Source: Chrysomallon squamiferum
Lineage: Eukaryota > Mollusca > Gastropoda > Neomphalida > Peltospiridae
DNA length: 64,000 nucleotides
NCBI GenBank assembly: GCA_012295275.1
Contig: CM022674.1
Coordinates: forward strand, 4,409,936 to 4,473,935
Reading direction: 5' to 3'
The first letter of the stretch is position 1; every line of letters begins with the position of its first letter. Under the pieces are notes generated by a model that worked only from the letters and a program-made list of their open reading frames with translations, searched no databases and was not told where the DNA came from. The position numbers and the translations under genes were made by a program. Shown in pieces: positions 14,703 to 27,578 of this stretch.

Positions 14703-14853
14703 CTCAAAATTCAACAGAAAAAATAAAATAATAATTAATAGTCGGACAAAAGATCACGGATTTTAACGATTTTATCCGAACATTTAAGAAACTGTCTTTA
14801 CTGTGGTTTGTTTTATTTTATTTTTGTTTTATTTTTTGTTCATGCCTTTATGG

Positions 14854-15303
14854 CAGTGTTTCCCAAGCGAAGCTCCTCGGATCCCTTGTGCTCCGCGGTA
14901 CATCGTCAAGGGCTCCGCATGACATAACATAACTAATAAATAAAAAAGGAGAAACTGGGGGCAGTTAGACGGACAGAATGAAATAGACAGAACAAACGAA
15001 TACACGTACAATAACATTACAATGATTACTATGTTCGAGTATGTTTGTCAAAAATACGACCAGGAATTGAATAACTGTGCAAGGGAAAACAAGCCCAAGC
15101 CTCACACTAACTGACTAACGGTAAGAAGTTATGTTATAATGTTAATACATTTTTTTTTTTTTTTTTTTTTACTTCTGTTGCTTTAGTTTTGTCTTTTTCT
15201 GTTTTAGCTGGTAAAATAAAATAAATGTGTGGTGGGGGGGACACCGCAGGATATTAAAAAATGTTATAGGGCTCCGCATTGATGAAAAGGTTGGGAATCA
15301 CTG
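14854..15303. mobile_element. hAT-type MITE, 450 bp
   Basis: The left end reads CAGTGTTTCCCAA and the complement of the right end reads CAGTGATTCCCAAC, an imperfect terminal inverted repeat of the hAT type. The element is flanked by the 8-bp duplication ctttatgg (14846-14853 and 15304-15311). Units A (around 4131) and C (around 27917) have the empty site with a single copy. The interior repeats gctccgc motifs in both orientations and holds a poly-T run. There is no transposase, so it is non-autonomous. It inserted after unit B separated from A and C. Confidence 0.93.
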
Positions 15304-15593
15304 CTTTATGGGATAACAGTCAGGCGTTACTACCGATGTTTATACTATTTATTATTATTATTATTGTTGTTGTTGTTGTGTTGTTGTTATTAGTGTTTCT
15401 ATTATTTATTTGTTGATATTGTTATCGTTATCGGTGATGTTGTTATTATTGTTGTTGTTGTTAGTCGCTGTTCGTGCAAAAGTTTACATTTATTTTGTTA
15501 GACTTTACGGTTTTAGGGATAATTTTAGAATTTCATTACTCTTGCTACTACTATTATTTACATTCCTGTTACTACCTACTATTACTACTACTA

Positions 15594-15637
<44 letters not shown>

Positions 15638-15792
15638 ACTACTACTACTATACAAATACTAATACTACTATTACTGCATTACAGCTACTGATATTACTAT
15701 TACTCCAGTTAGTGTTACTCTCTCTTTACTGTTAGTTACTTTAAAATAGCTCTGTAAGACTATTCCTTGCAATATCAACGGGGTGGGTAAGA

Positions 15793-15830
<38 letters not shown>

Positions 15831-16139
15831 GGTACAAAAAAGTCATTCGAAAAAATAGATTAATTAAAAGTAAATAAAATAAATAGTGAATAAATACTAC
15901 TATGAAGAAAAACTATCAATAATAGCAACGAAAAACGCTGTAAAAATAACAATAAATAAATAAATAAGACGATTAACTGTATATTTCTGATGTACTGCAT
16001 ATTTCATTTTACTGACTAATAAAAACAATTTTCAAAATTTGTCATCCGAGTGCCGTAAGCATTTCTCAGGCGAAAATCTATTTACGAGACAAAGACATTA
16101 TCACTTGAACCATGTCCAGTTGGGTAAAGCTAGCGCTAA

Positions 16140-16485
16140 ACGTGAATGACCCGTTTTAAACAGTCGTTGCTGCCTCGTTTCCGTTAAGCAATCGGATGAA
16201 TTGTTGTTCTCAAGCGATGTCGGGTAGTTCGTGTTCATTGGCAAGCTGACCGTAACAGATTATATTTTGAGCGAACAAAGAGAAACATTTGAACTCTAAC
16301 CCATGCTTTTGTTTGTCGAGTATATTCAGTAAGTATATTAGTGTTTATTGGTTAGCGCACGTGATAGATTTATTTCCACTACTGATCACCAGCGAGAAGA
16401 GAACAGTCTAGTTTCATTCAAAAAGCAAGACAAGTGTTTATATTTCGCTCGTGTGAAACTGATTGTACTGATAACGTCTCTCTCT
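16140..16485 (-). promoter_or_regulatory. Candidate promoter of CARD copy B
   Basis: Counterpart of 4940-5330, keeping attggttagcgcacgtg (about 16349-16365) and gtgaaactgat, while the first CCAAT is changed to gcaatcgg. Just to the right is a CT run and about 190 bases absent from A and C; I cannot identify that insertion. Confidence 0.4.
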
Positions 16486-16904
16486 CTCTCTCTCAGTTAA
16501 ATTATTTTGTTTTTCTCTTGCTAGACATAGATTTATTAACATTTCATTTCTAGTAAATATTTTCACTGACCGCAACCATTTAAACATAATTTGGCGTCTT
16601 GTTATAATTTAATACCAAAGGTTTTACTAGTTACGCTAGATGGCTTTGCGTAATACATTCCTGTGAACAAAGAGGTATGTCTTTCTTATTTACATACTAT
16701 ACAGCCGACTGTGGACAGTATAGTGTGATGCAGAGATTCAATCCAGGATTTTACCTGATTTTATTTATTTAATAATAAATAATACACCTTGGCTGTACAC
16801 CTTTTTCAGATTTACAGAAAATATTTATTTTTATTTTTTTCAGATTTACAGAACTATGACACACTTGTTTTTAGTGTAGGCCTAATTGTTTTGGTACAGA
16901 TTAC

Positions 16905-16994
<90 letters not shown>

Positions 16995-17060
16995 TTTATT
17001 TATAGTCTCCTTAATTTTTTGACATATTTATCTTAATATATATTGTTTTTATTAATTCAG

Positions 17061-19608
17061 AAATGAGTCAACATCTTCAGAAACTGGGTAGAAGCTGATA
17101 TTCTTGCTCTGCTGGTATTCTCCAGAGGTAACTGTTTTCACAACAAGTTTCATTATAAACTACAGCTTATTTCCTGGAGTTATTACTTCATGTGTTATAG
17201 ATAAGAGGATCAATCAAACCTTAACAGTTAGCACTACAGTTTGACACACCAGTGGCCCTTGAATGAAAGTACTTATAAAATCTACCTGACTGTTCCTGTA
17301 AACTATCAGTGTTATCTATTGAGTCTTGTTTGGCACATATTTAAGATATCTTTATACATTTTTATTATTTATTGTTCTCCTTCCAGAGTCATGATTATCA
17401 TTTTACAAAGATAATTTTAAATTAACGTTTAATCCTTTCTTCTTTTTCCTTGTTTTTCCTATATTACTTCATAATTTTGATACATACTTTATTATTATTA
17501 TTATTATTGCTGCTACTACTACTACTATTTACTTAAAACTATTACTACTACTACCACTATTAATATTATTAATATTTATTTATTTGTTTATTTATTTATT
17601 TATTTATTAGTAATAATGATTATTTAACAACCAGATTACAGGTGAGGCTGTATAGTGATGGGAAGTTACTGATACCTGACAAACCAAACCTCGAGATTGT
17701 CGATGACTGGCCTCTTCATACCACACACAAAGTTCACTTCACCAAGCTTGTTGGTGGTGCATGCTGGCAAGGTAATTAAATTTATCACTCAAGTTTTTGT
17801 CCTCAGATCATGTTGTTTAATGACTTAGAATAAATATTTACTTTTGTTCTTTTTATCATTATTTGCTTGCTTGTTTGCTTGCTTGCTTTCTCTCTTTCTT
17901 TTTTAATCTGCTCACCTGACAAACCTTTGAGGTTTTACTTTCCATCTTCCTCCTGCTGCTTCTGTTTTCATTTTAAAAGCTGATGCTTTCTTACAATTAC
18001 GAAGAAAATAAAATAAATCAATAAATAAATAGATGTGAATAGAATTGTGACCATGCTTTCCTTGGCTCACTCTCTCACTCTCTCTCTTAATTATTACAAA
18101 GACAAGTTAATCTTTTGTCCCAATTTGAATTTCTTTTTTTCTTTTTTTCATTTTTTTTTTCAAGTTATTTCTGTATTAAACATGACACTTCTCATTACTA
18201 TCAAATTTCCTTATATTTATTTATTTATTTATTTATTACATTAGGTGGAGAGCAGAAAATTTGAGCATGATTTCCATGGTTATCTGGGTGGTTTGTCTGC
18301 TCAAAGACAAGACAGAAAGCAACCGTGTCATCAAGTGTCTGAACAACTGCAAGGAAAATCTTGATTTCAATGCTCCCAGTGCCATGTAGAGTGGGACAGT
18401 AAGTATCACACTTGTCACAAGTTTCTGTCTGCATTAGTGATTATTAGTAATGTCATAGCTTATGTTTTCTTTTTTTCTTTCTTTTTATAACTTTCAGAAA
18501 CAAAGTTAAGAACCAGTTTTATTTAACTAATACTCATATTATGTTATAAAGTTATTCTTAAAATTTGATGCTTAATTACATATAGTAAATTTTATTTTAT
18601 ATTCATTTAGAAATTTAAAAAGTTAAAGAATTTAAAAATTGTTTTGAGGGGACATTTGGAAAACTTCATTGATGTTCAGAAAGATGAATTGAGTTTGTAG
18701 AGAAATATGATTATTAATAAACATGAATCTGAAATATTCATAAATGTGGAAAGCAAACACTTTGCAATTCAGTCTGCATTTCACTATTATAAACAAAGCA
18801 GAGCATTATCTGAAAATCTGTTTCCATATTACATTATATATAAAATTAGTAGAAGAGTATTTGAATTATTATGTGGGATTTTTTTTTAATACTTTTGTCA
18901 AAAATATTCTGTATTTATTCAGTATTTTTCAAACATCTTTTATTTGTTTCTTTTCTAAGTACAGTATGAACTAATATGAAAACCTAAAGATAAGCATATG
19001 TCTGGGCACTACAACTGTGATGCCATCAAATACAAGGCAAACCTGTTCTGGTCTAAACAATTATTTTAATGAATATACAAATAACCATGATTTCTTTTAT
19101 TTACTATCTAAAAAGTTTTGAAAAATTAATAAATAAAGAAACAAGAGGGAAAAAAGGCAATAAAATGAGTTCCAACAAGACTTTTTAATTATTGATTTTA
19201 TTTCTCTCTATCTGCCAGTGTATCTCTATGACCTCATCTTGTTTTTTTCCCACAGATTTGACAAGACTTTTACTTATTGATTTTATTTCTCTCTATCTGC
19301 CAGTAAAAAAATAAACCTTAATATAAAATGACCTCATCACTTTTTACGTTGGTTTTATTCCCCCCTGCCAGAATCAACAGAAGCCAAGTTCAATCTGAAA
19401 TCAACAAATTCTTGCTGGATACATGTACTATCAAGGCTAACCCTAAACTGAATCTGTTTTATGAACACCTCACTCACTGCCCACCCATCTGATGGAAAAC
19501 CAGGGACTTGGGTGGAGTGAAACCAATGATGGAGTAACCATTACAAGAAATGATCCAACTCAGTTGATGGATTACTTTAACTATTTAAACCATTGTTCTT
19601 ACAAGTAA
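17061..19608 (+). pseudogene. Calsyntenin exon block, copy B (decayed)
   Basis: Block 1 (from 17061) has collapsed to about 70 recognisable bases. Block 2 (17642-17771) is intact and, unlike A and C, keeps a GT donor (CAAG then GTAATT). A further exon absent from A and C (18245-18398) encodes the family's FHGYLGGLS and VIKCLNNCKENLDFN segments. It has an extra A near 18257, a second indel near 18298, and a TAG in place of a codon just before the donor GTAAGT. The GKDIKEM exon is missing. The last block (19372-19608) has a frameshift after KFNLK but extends further than in A, with GVTITRNDPTQLMDYF and a stop. Clearly a pseudogene. Confidence 0.88.
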
Positions 19609-21940
19609 ATGATAACAGTAATTTTCCGATGTACATGTTTTAATCCAACTTTTAATCACATTTTTGTAAATTTTATTATTCTTATAGTATCAGTTTTGTT
19701 TTATTTTTTTTTTTTTTTAAATATGACTGAACACTTCCCAAGGTTCTTCAGGTTGTGACATAAACTAAAATACAAAATATTTATTTGTCTCAATTAGGGA
19801 GAAAGATTAAACTGCCTCTTGGTAATCTGAGCAAATATTTAGTCTGCTGATTTCAGAAAATGGAAAATGAACAATAATATTCATTTTTTAATCTCTAAAA
19901 TAACAAAAAGAAATAATTTTAAAAACAAAATGTTAAATGAAGATTAACTTGTTCAGTAGTTCTTAATAAAATAAAAATAATAACTAGCTGAACATTAAAT
20001 TGTGAAATCTGTTAATAAATATATTATGATTTTTATTTACAACATGAAGCTTTTAAATTCAGTTAAGTCAAATTAAGAACTGAATAATGTAGAAATACAA
20101 AGATTATAAATTAGAGTAAAAACATTAGACCAACTACAAAATCAGTATAAAACATTAAGAATAAAAATTATAAAATGTGACATAAATATACCTATTAAAA
20201 TATAAAAATTGGCTTTGATAAGTGAAAATCATGGTGCTGTTTACAAATGAACAAACCAAATGTATATCAAAAACTAAACTCATGCTCTCTGCTTCATGCC
20301 GGGCCAGTTTAGAAGTGATAATAAACAGTTTGTCATTGCCAAGTTTCCTTTGAAAATGTGCCAAAACAAAGATCTTTAGAGATATATTAAAAAACAATTG
20401 TATCCCAAATGTAAATTAAATGACACTGAGAACTCAGATAAAATGTATGTGATTATCTTTTTATATACATGACTGTAAACTTATTTGGGTATTTTCTACA
20501 ACTTGTTTTAGTCTTTTGCATGATTTCCATTGAAAATGTATTGGTTTATTTTTAATGTTTATGAATTTGCATAAGAATGTGTTGAATTTGTATTTTATTA
20601 AATAAATATGGCATATTTTAGAAATAGAAAATAAGCTGTCATAATATTCAGATTAAAATTTAATAAATAAAAATAATTGTTATCAAACTATTTTCATTTT
20701 AGAGAAAAAAGAGAAAACAAAGGAAGTACATTTTATGATATTTAAAACAGAAGTCTGGACAAGTATGATTTAATTTTTTATTTCACAGTATTTTCAGCAA
20801 CTGTATTGAAATTTCAAGCAATTAAAAACTGATTGCAAACATCCCAAAGACATGATGAATATTCATACAACTTGGCAATGATGTTGTTATTCTGTTTCAT
20901 TTGGAGAACTAAAACTACCTCCAATTTGTTTTTGTTTTTAACAAATCTAAAGTATTTATTACCTTTCTTATTTTATTTATTTGAATGAGATTTAATATTT
21001 GATTCTTCCAGTATTAATTAGTATTTTGCTTGTCAATACATTTAGGGTTTTTTTAGGGTTTTTTTTTCTTATTATTTTTTTATTAGTCAGTTTTAATCTA
21101 TTACTTTATTTAATTTTTTCTGAATACTTTTTAACAAACCTGTTAAATCACTTTTTCTTGACAAATAATAACAGTAAATAAGGCAGTAGTTTTATGATTA
21201 CATTACCATCATCAAAAGTAGATATTTTATACAAGCTAGATATTAGAACAAGAACCCACTGAAAAATCAGTTTTCTACAATACTTTTTTATTGTTGTTAT
21301 TTACAGTTTTGGTAGTTGTTTTTTTTTTTTTGTTGATATTATCACTTCTCTTCTGGCCCGTGTTGTAAAGTGTGTGTGGTGTCACAGGAAGGAAATTATA
21401 AGTCTGTTGTATATATTGTCTTCCTGTCAATAAAGCTTACCACACTAATATTGTGTTTTTGTTGTTCTTCCTGCTGCTGCTATTTCTTAAACTTGTACAT
21501 GCCTGATAAGATTTTAGCATTTAAACAGATTAGAATGATCATGATAAATTATTTTTAAAATGTTTAGATACGGCTAATTCAAGTATATTTTTGAAAGTGG
21601 GGAGTTTTTTTTTCTTTCCTTGATATTATTTTGAAAGTAGATACCATAGTAACCTCCCTTAACAATTTATATACTTTGTTTTATATGAGGTTTTGCAGTA
21701 AATATATTCGTATTTAATTTAAAAAAGCATTAAATAAAAAGTATTAAATTTTCTTGTGATAAATTGTAATTTAATTTGGCTTGATCGACGTGTTACTGTA
21801 TCCATTTTTAGGGTAATTTCTGACTACATGTGAATTACTGTGTCTTTACTGAAATAAAATAAATTAGTATCATATTGGCATTTCCTGAAAGTGCGTATTG
21901 AGAGCTGTTCTCAATGATGACAAACTCATATTTATGTTAA
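19609..21940 (+). other. 3'UTR-like tail of calsyntenin copy B
   Basis: AT-rich, exon-free sequence collinear with the tail of copy A but without its 1-kb duplication. AATAAA is at 21429-21434 in the same conserved context as in A. Confidence 0.55.
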
Positions 21941-21946
21941 AACATT

Positions 21947-22084
21947 TTTATTGGATACAAAAATATCAAATTTAATAATAATTAAAAACAAAAATAGTGG
22001 CATGTCCATGAGTAGTCAGTGTTTAGCAGCCTTTTCAGTATTGAGTAATACTGAGTCTTCATTCTCCTCCTCTGCACATTCCTT
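21947..22084 (-). other. Candidate 3'-terminal exon of CARD copy C
   Basis: Minus-strand acceptor tattttcag, then an acidic reading KECAEEENEDSVLLNTEKAA with a nearby stop, and AATAAA at the complement of 21947-21952. It lies downstream of the copy C CARD exons in their direction of transcription. Confidence 0.4.
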
Positions 22085-22764
22085 CTGAAAATAAATAAAT
22101 AAAGTAACATAAGTAAATTATTAGTAGGCTTAAATGAAGGTAACGAGTTAAAACAATGCTTCTGATCATATCAGGATCTCGAATACTGGCATAAATGTAC
22201 ATGTATAGAGACCGACAAGCAGAAAAATACAGAGGCAATGCGAAAAAAAGAAAAGAGACAGGCACTTAAGAGATAGTTAAGAGACGGTCAGTTCGACATA
22301 CAAAGACAGTGATAGACATATATAATGAGATGGATAGGTAGATAGACAGACAGACATACAGAATATGATCAGAAAGATAGGTAGGTAAACCGTTATAGTA
22401 AAACTTACCAATTTTAGCACAAACTCCGATCTGCTTCATCGTTTTAACGGGTTAAAAAGAAAACAAAGAAAAAAAAAAGTAGTTATCAGCAATAATAAAA
22501 CAACCAGAAAACAGCTGTCAACTTAGAAACACAATCAACAGAGACAGTAAATAGATAGAAATCGGGTAATAGTCACACGGACAATTAAATAAGATACAAA
22601 CCAGCAAGACAAGTCTGACAATGAAGAATCAGAGAAGAAAAAAACAGGCAGACTAGTGGATGCACACAAACATTTTAAGAGAGTGAATTCGAGTAGGTCA
22701 TGAAATTATTTTTTTTTTTCATGGAGAAATTAATCATCACACAGAAAAGTTCGCAATTTTGAAC

Positions 22765-22833
<69 letters not shown>

Positions 22834-22908
22834 TAATAATAACTGTGTCTAAAAATAACATATCAGTTCATTTTTGAAGCGTCTATAGGCCAACTTTGTG
22901 ATACTCAC

Positions 22909-23850
22909 CAGGTGCGTGGAAACCTTCTTTATTCAGCTCAGTGTCAAGTAGTTCTACGGAACTTCTGTCACCGGCGTTACTCAAGGAAAAGTAAAAACAG
23001 TTGAATGCATCACCGCCTTTTCGTGGTAAAATCTGAAGAAGTTCTCGTATTTTGCCATTTAGTGTTCTTTTTGCCTATCATTTTGATTTTTTTAAAAAGA
23101 AAATGTAATAATAATAATAATATGTTAATAAAAACAACAGCAACAACTATAACAACAACAACTATAAATAAATAAATAAATAAATAAACAAATAAATTGT
23201 TAGGTTATGTTTATATTGTCATTAAACATACACCATGGCATAACTAGGTGAATGAGGATACAGAGTTTAAAATGTCATTATAAAGAACTTAATCATTCTC
23301 ATAAGAACGTCATAATTATATACATCATCAACATTATATCTAAATTGCTTTTGATATTGCCAAGACATTTATCAAATAGAGAAAGATGATAAAAAAATAA
23401 ATAAAACATTCCTATTTTTACAGACTATGTTTCAGTATTTCAATGCGTTACAGCTATATATATATACTGATGGATGTATATAAATAAAAATAAATAATGC
23501 AAGACGTTATCTAAGTTCGGCTAAAAACTTCCAATTTTGGCAAATATAAATTCAACGCCGCTAATTGCTTTAGCTGAAGATAAATATTGTTTTTTATTTG
23601 TTTCGTTTTCTTTTTTTTACCCAGACTGAAAGCTATATGTATAAATGTAAATGTATATTAAGTGTATGTGTAAGTATGTGTGTGTTACTCTGCGTACAGA
23701 TGCGTTATTTTTTACATTGATATTCTGCATGTCTTCTGCAGTGATTGTGGCTGAGGAAAAAAGGTGATCAAGTACGCTCTGTAAATTCCCAATATTTGCA
23801 ACAAGATCTCCATGACATCGTTGGAGTATCTCTTTGTGCTTAGGGTCCAT
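22909..23850 (-). CDS. CARD-domain protein, copy C (diverged, tail degraded)
   Basis: Exon 1 (23716-23852, ATG at 23848-23850) encodes MDPKHKEILQRCHGDLV..VLDHLFSSATIT. Exon 2 (22909-23074, 166 nt as in A and B) encodes IRELLQILPRKGGDAFNCFY..SVELLDTEL and ends in phase 1 at a GTGAGT donor. The frame is open across both exons although many residues differ from A and B, and the CARD signature is kept. The tail exon seen in A and B is reduced to a remnant around 22408-22440 with a good donor (GTAAGT) but a weak acceptor and an early stop in the expected phase, so the true 3' end is uncertain. The intron acceptor of exon 1 is a long T run. Confidence 0.72.
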
Positions 23851-24226
23851 TTCTAAAAAAAAAAAAAAAAAAAAGAAATTAATTTCCAAGAATAGTCGTC
23901 TAATCATAACACATAAGATTATCAAGAATTATACTTTATACAATTTCAGTTGACAACCCGTCAACAAGCGTTTCACTGAAAATTGTATAATAATCTTTTC
24001 TGAATTTATTTATTATTTTTTTTTATTTAATACATGTATATATTTCAGTTCATGTTAATACAGTTAAATAACATAGAAAGCAGCACGAAATCGCGCATTA
24101 CAAGATGGACAATAAATAATTAATTTTATAGAGATCTTTCAGCAATTCAGCAAGCTTATATAATTATTTCACAATCTGAACAGACAATAAGTGAACAAGT
24201 ATAAATATAGATGGCTTAAACCAGGA

Positions 24227-24292
<66 letters not shown>

Positions 24293-25019
24293 TAAATGCC
24301 ACAATTTATTACATTTCGGCATACGTCAAATTTGCCTTTTCGCAATTTTTTTCTACAGTAAATTTCAGATCAGCGAAAGTCATTAAGTCCGTCGCTACAC
24401 CGCACGTTACGTACATCATAAAAAGAAGGAAAACTAAAAGATCTAATAAAATAAAGTCCCTAAAAATTATTCAACTCCTTAACGAGAGTTTTTTCCCGCA
24501 GACAAACGCCATATTTGTAACCGACCTCGTTTTCAGTGTTGATAATAGAATCTTAAAACATATTTACTGAGAAAATGCCGAGTGACATCTTTTCACTTTA
24601 ACCTTAATATGGCCACCACTGAATCGGAGAAAATCTCTTTGCCTTTTACATTTATACCTTGATAAGCTAGAAAAATAGATTTAAAGTATTTTAATGTGGT
24701 TTGAGGCATATCATATTGAATGCAGATATGATTGTTTTCTAAGTAAAACGCAAATATTAATCATAATAATAATAAAAATGAAGATGGCCACCAGATCTCA
24801 TTCATTGCAGAAAATGCACTTTCTCAGTGAGCTATAATTGTACTAACTTTACTGCATCTTGTCCGTTTTTCAGGTGCTTTCTCGAGCAGTTAAGTTTATA
24901 TCTGATAAAATGAGTTTCGATGTTTCCTGACATTTACAATGTGACCTTTGGCTTCTGAATGTAATACACGCTCAGCATTTGAAGATCTCTCAGCTGATTT
25001 CGATCCTAACATCAGTGGT

Positions 25020-25545
25020 CAGAGAAACAGGAGATATTCAAAAGCAAAACAGTGTTGAAGAGACAACTGAAAGTTGAAGTTTCATCAAGAAACACAGTCA
25101 CAACAATCATCGATGTCTTTGCTCCCTACTAGGTGATACACAGGCATTACATGTAGCTGAGAAAAAAATAATAATCCCGTTTTGTTCAATATCTTCTGTA
25201 TTTTTTCTTGTGGTCATTTTCAGGGAATATATTTAGAAGAATCTGCAAAAAGCTATTTTGGATACGATAGTTACACACTTTATGAGTCCTTGTCTGCCTT
25301 GTACGATTCCTGTGCTTTTCGCGATGGAAATTGCTGCAAGAAACTTTCAGTTGTACAATCCAGTTCCAAATCATTCCAAATAGATTTTACGTATAACAGC
25401 GTACGATTATTTTATAAAGGCATTGAACCAGCAATGTTTTTCTCTTCTTTCCTTTGTTCTTCTTTGATTTGACAGAAATCGATAATAGTTTCATGCGTAG
25501 TTGTAATAAATGCACTTCAAAAATGATTTTTTTTTTTTTTTTTTT
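25020..25545. other. Insertion unique to unit C, with a 96-codon ORF
   Basis: About 500 bases absent from units A and B, between sequence matching A at about 2440 and the minisatellite. It holds a plus-strand ORF (25182-25472) with a segment GIYLEESAKSYFGYDSYTLY after an AG acceptor-like site, and an overlapping minus-strand ORF. The right side ends in a T run followed by TA repeats. I find no clear target-site duplication or known domain. It could be a retrocopy or a captured exon. Confidence 0.35.
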
Positions 25546-25549
25546 TTTT

Positions 25550-26370
25550 TTTATATATATATATATATTAGTCAATGGCCTATGCCTAACATAACAATAA
25601 ATATAAATACAGTACACTTCAGTATTTCTTTCTTTTTTCTTTTCTTTTTTCTAAAGGATCAGTCACTGGCTTATACGTAACATGATAATATATATAAATA
25701 TTGTACACATCAATAATTAAATATTTTCTTATTTATATGTTAGTCACTGGATTATGCCTAAAATGATAGAATATATATAAATACAGTACACTTCAATAAG
25801 TAAATATATTTTGTATACATATTAGTCATTTGTCTCAGCTGAACATGATAACATTTATAAATACACTACACTTCAATAATGAAATATTTTTATACACATA
25901 TTAGCCACTTGTCAATGCCTAACATGATAATATATATAAATACAGTACACTTCAATAAGTAAATATTTTTGGCATACATATTAGTCACTTGTCTATGCCT
26001 AACTTGATAATATTTATGAACACAGTACACTTTAATAATGAAATATTGTTTTTGTATACATATTAGTTACTGGCCTATGCCTAACATAACAATAAATATA
26101 ACTACAGTACACTTCAGTATTTCTTTCTTTTTTCTTGTCTTTTTTTCAAAGGATCAGTCACTGGCTTATACTTAACATGATAATGTATATCAATACAGTA
26201 CACATCAATAATGAAATATTTTGTTATTTACATGTTAGTCACTGGATTATGCCTAACATGATAATATATATAAATACTGTACACTTCAATAAGTAAATAT
26301 TTGTTTTGTATACATATTAGTTACTGGCCTATGCCTAACATGATGATGTATATAGCGTATTAAAGACACA
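25550..26370. repeat. Minisatellite with unit about 75-110 bp, about ten copies
   Basis: Imperfect repeats of a unit containing ttagtcactgg, tatgcctaacatgataata, tataaatacagtacacttcaata and an aaatatttt stretch. Some units carry an extra ttctttcttttttctt block. Units A and B have at most two copies at the equivalent place. Confidence 0.85.
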
Positions 26371-26451
26371 CAGGACTTTAATTTAAATTAAAAACAGGAA
26401 TACATTTTCTTCTAGAAAGAATTAGAGTAACAGGACGGGTGATCACTGTAC

Positions 26452-26640
26452 ATGGTAAAACTTTGTATAATGGATATTTTAAAAAGTGAAATTCATCTTC
26501 TGTCTACAGATGAGCATGCATCTGACCTTTTCTTTTTGATTTCAGACGACACAGGGAATTTAAAAACAAAACTAATTCTCTACTGTAATCGTAAATTTCA
26601 TAAGGAAACCGTCCAAAATGTCACAGTTTTAAATATGTAG
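26452..26640 (+). other. Small conserved ORF, copy C
   Basis: Open frame of 62 codons collinear with the ORF at 2677-2871 of unit A, ending NVTVLNM at the same stop. Function unknown. Confidence 0.25.
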
Positions 26641-27533
26641 TATACTTAAATCTATAAGGTCAAAGAATAAACATGGAATCATCACAACAAAAAATGGTCT
26701 GTATTAAATTAGATCTAGTTTGCACAACAGGTATGCTACCAAAAACTGTTAACATGATCAAACTTAAAAACTATTCCATTATAAAGAACGCTAAGCAAAT
26801 AACAAAATGATAATAAAATGAGGAAAATGTATTAGTAAATAAGGAAGATGCGGGATTTTTTTTAATGTTTTTTTTTTTTTTATTATGTAAAAAGTCGACT
26901 AATTTATTTTATTTTATTTTATTTTATTTTATTTTTCCTTTCTGGTGACTTTGCCTTTGTTTCACCTAATCTCTCTGATTTAGCAATGACAGCATGGCAA
27001 AAAATGTCCTGCATTTCCTTTCATTTTCAACACAATCAAATGTAAGCTGCTGGTAATTACATTGAACTATAAGCGTTCTATCAGCAATTTAGAATAATCA
27101 AATAAATATTTTTTAAAAGAAGAAACAGCAATCACAAGTTGTTTTATAAACTCATAATCTATATTACTCAAATGTTATATTTGTCTTATTATAAAAGTTC
27201 TATAAGATTTGATGGAAACATAAAGGTTTAATGGTTTCGGAATGAAGAGTTATTATTCATTCAACTTCGTTCACCATGACGCTCTATCGGAATGACAGCG
27301 ACTCAGTTCACAAGTTTCAAACCTAACTTAACAGATATACAATTGAATGAAATTTCTTCAATTTCTAGTGGAAATGTTATAGGGATAAATTAATTCAAAC
27401 CATAGCCTGATTGATGCGTTTTGATCGGTTGAATGTGAGCAAACATTTTATAATCGAACGAATAACAACAAAAAATGACGTCAGCAAAATTCTGATTAGT
27501 AACAATACCTATAATAGTCAGGTAAAGACGTAC

Positions 27534-27578
27534 CCGTTGTGTTGAGTTGTGCTGTTTCACTTTCTTTTTCTACTGTAT
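27534..27578 (-). other. Candidate 45-nt acidic exon upstream of CARD copy C
   Basis: Same length and phases as in A and B, reading TVEKESETAQLNTT, with acceptor tttcag and donor GTACGT. The changed first residues with the frame preserved fit selection or recent origin. The 9-nt candidate lies at 27664-27672. Confidence 0.5.

Larger units (their letters stand above)
11161..22200. repeat. Tandem unit B of the CARD/calsyntenin array
   Basis: Second copy of the unit, aligned with A over its length. Differences seen by eye: an extra acidic tail exon (12001-12096) with its flanks; deletion of most of the intron 5' of the CARD exons (around 13450-13515); a hAT MITE (14854-15303); about 190 extra bases at 16485-16690; and an extra stretch near 17270-17400. 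Microsatellites lie at about 12188-12245, 12591-12665, 13385-13442, 14640-14702, 15586-15650 and 16905-17003. Confidence 0.9.

Noticed and set aside
18225-18434. Minus-strand ORFs over the extra calsyntenin exon of copy B
   Set aside because: Antisense shadows of the plus-strand exon, which matches calsyntenin.
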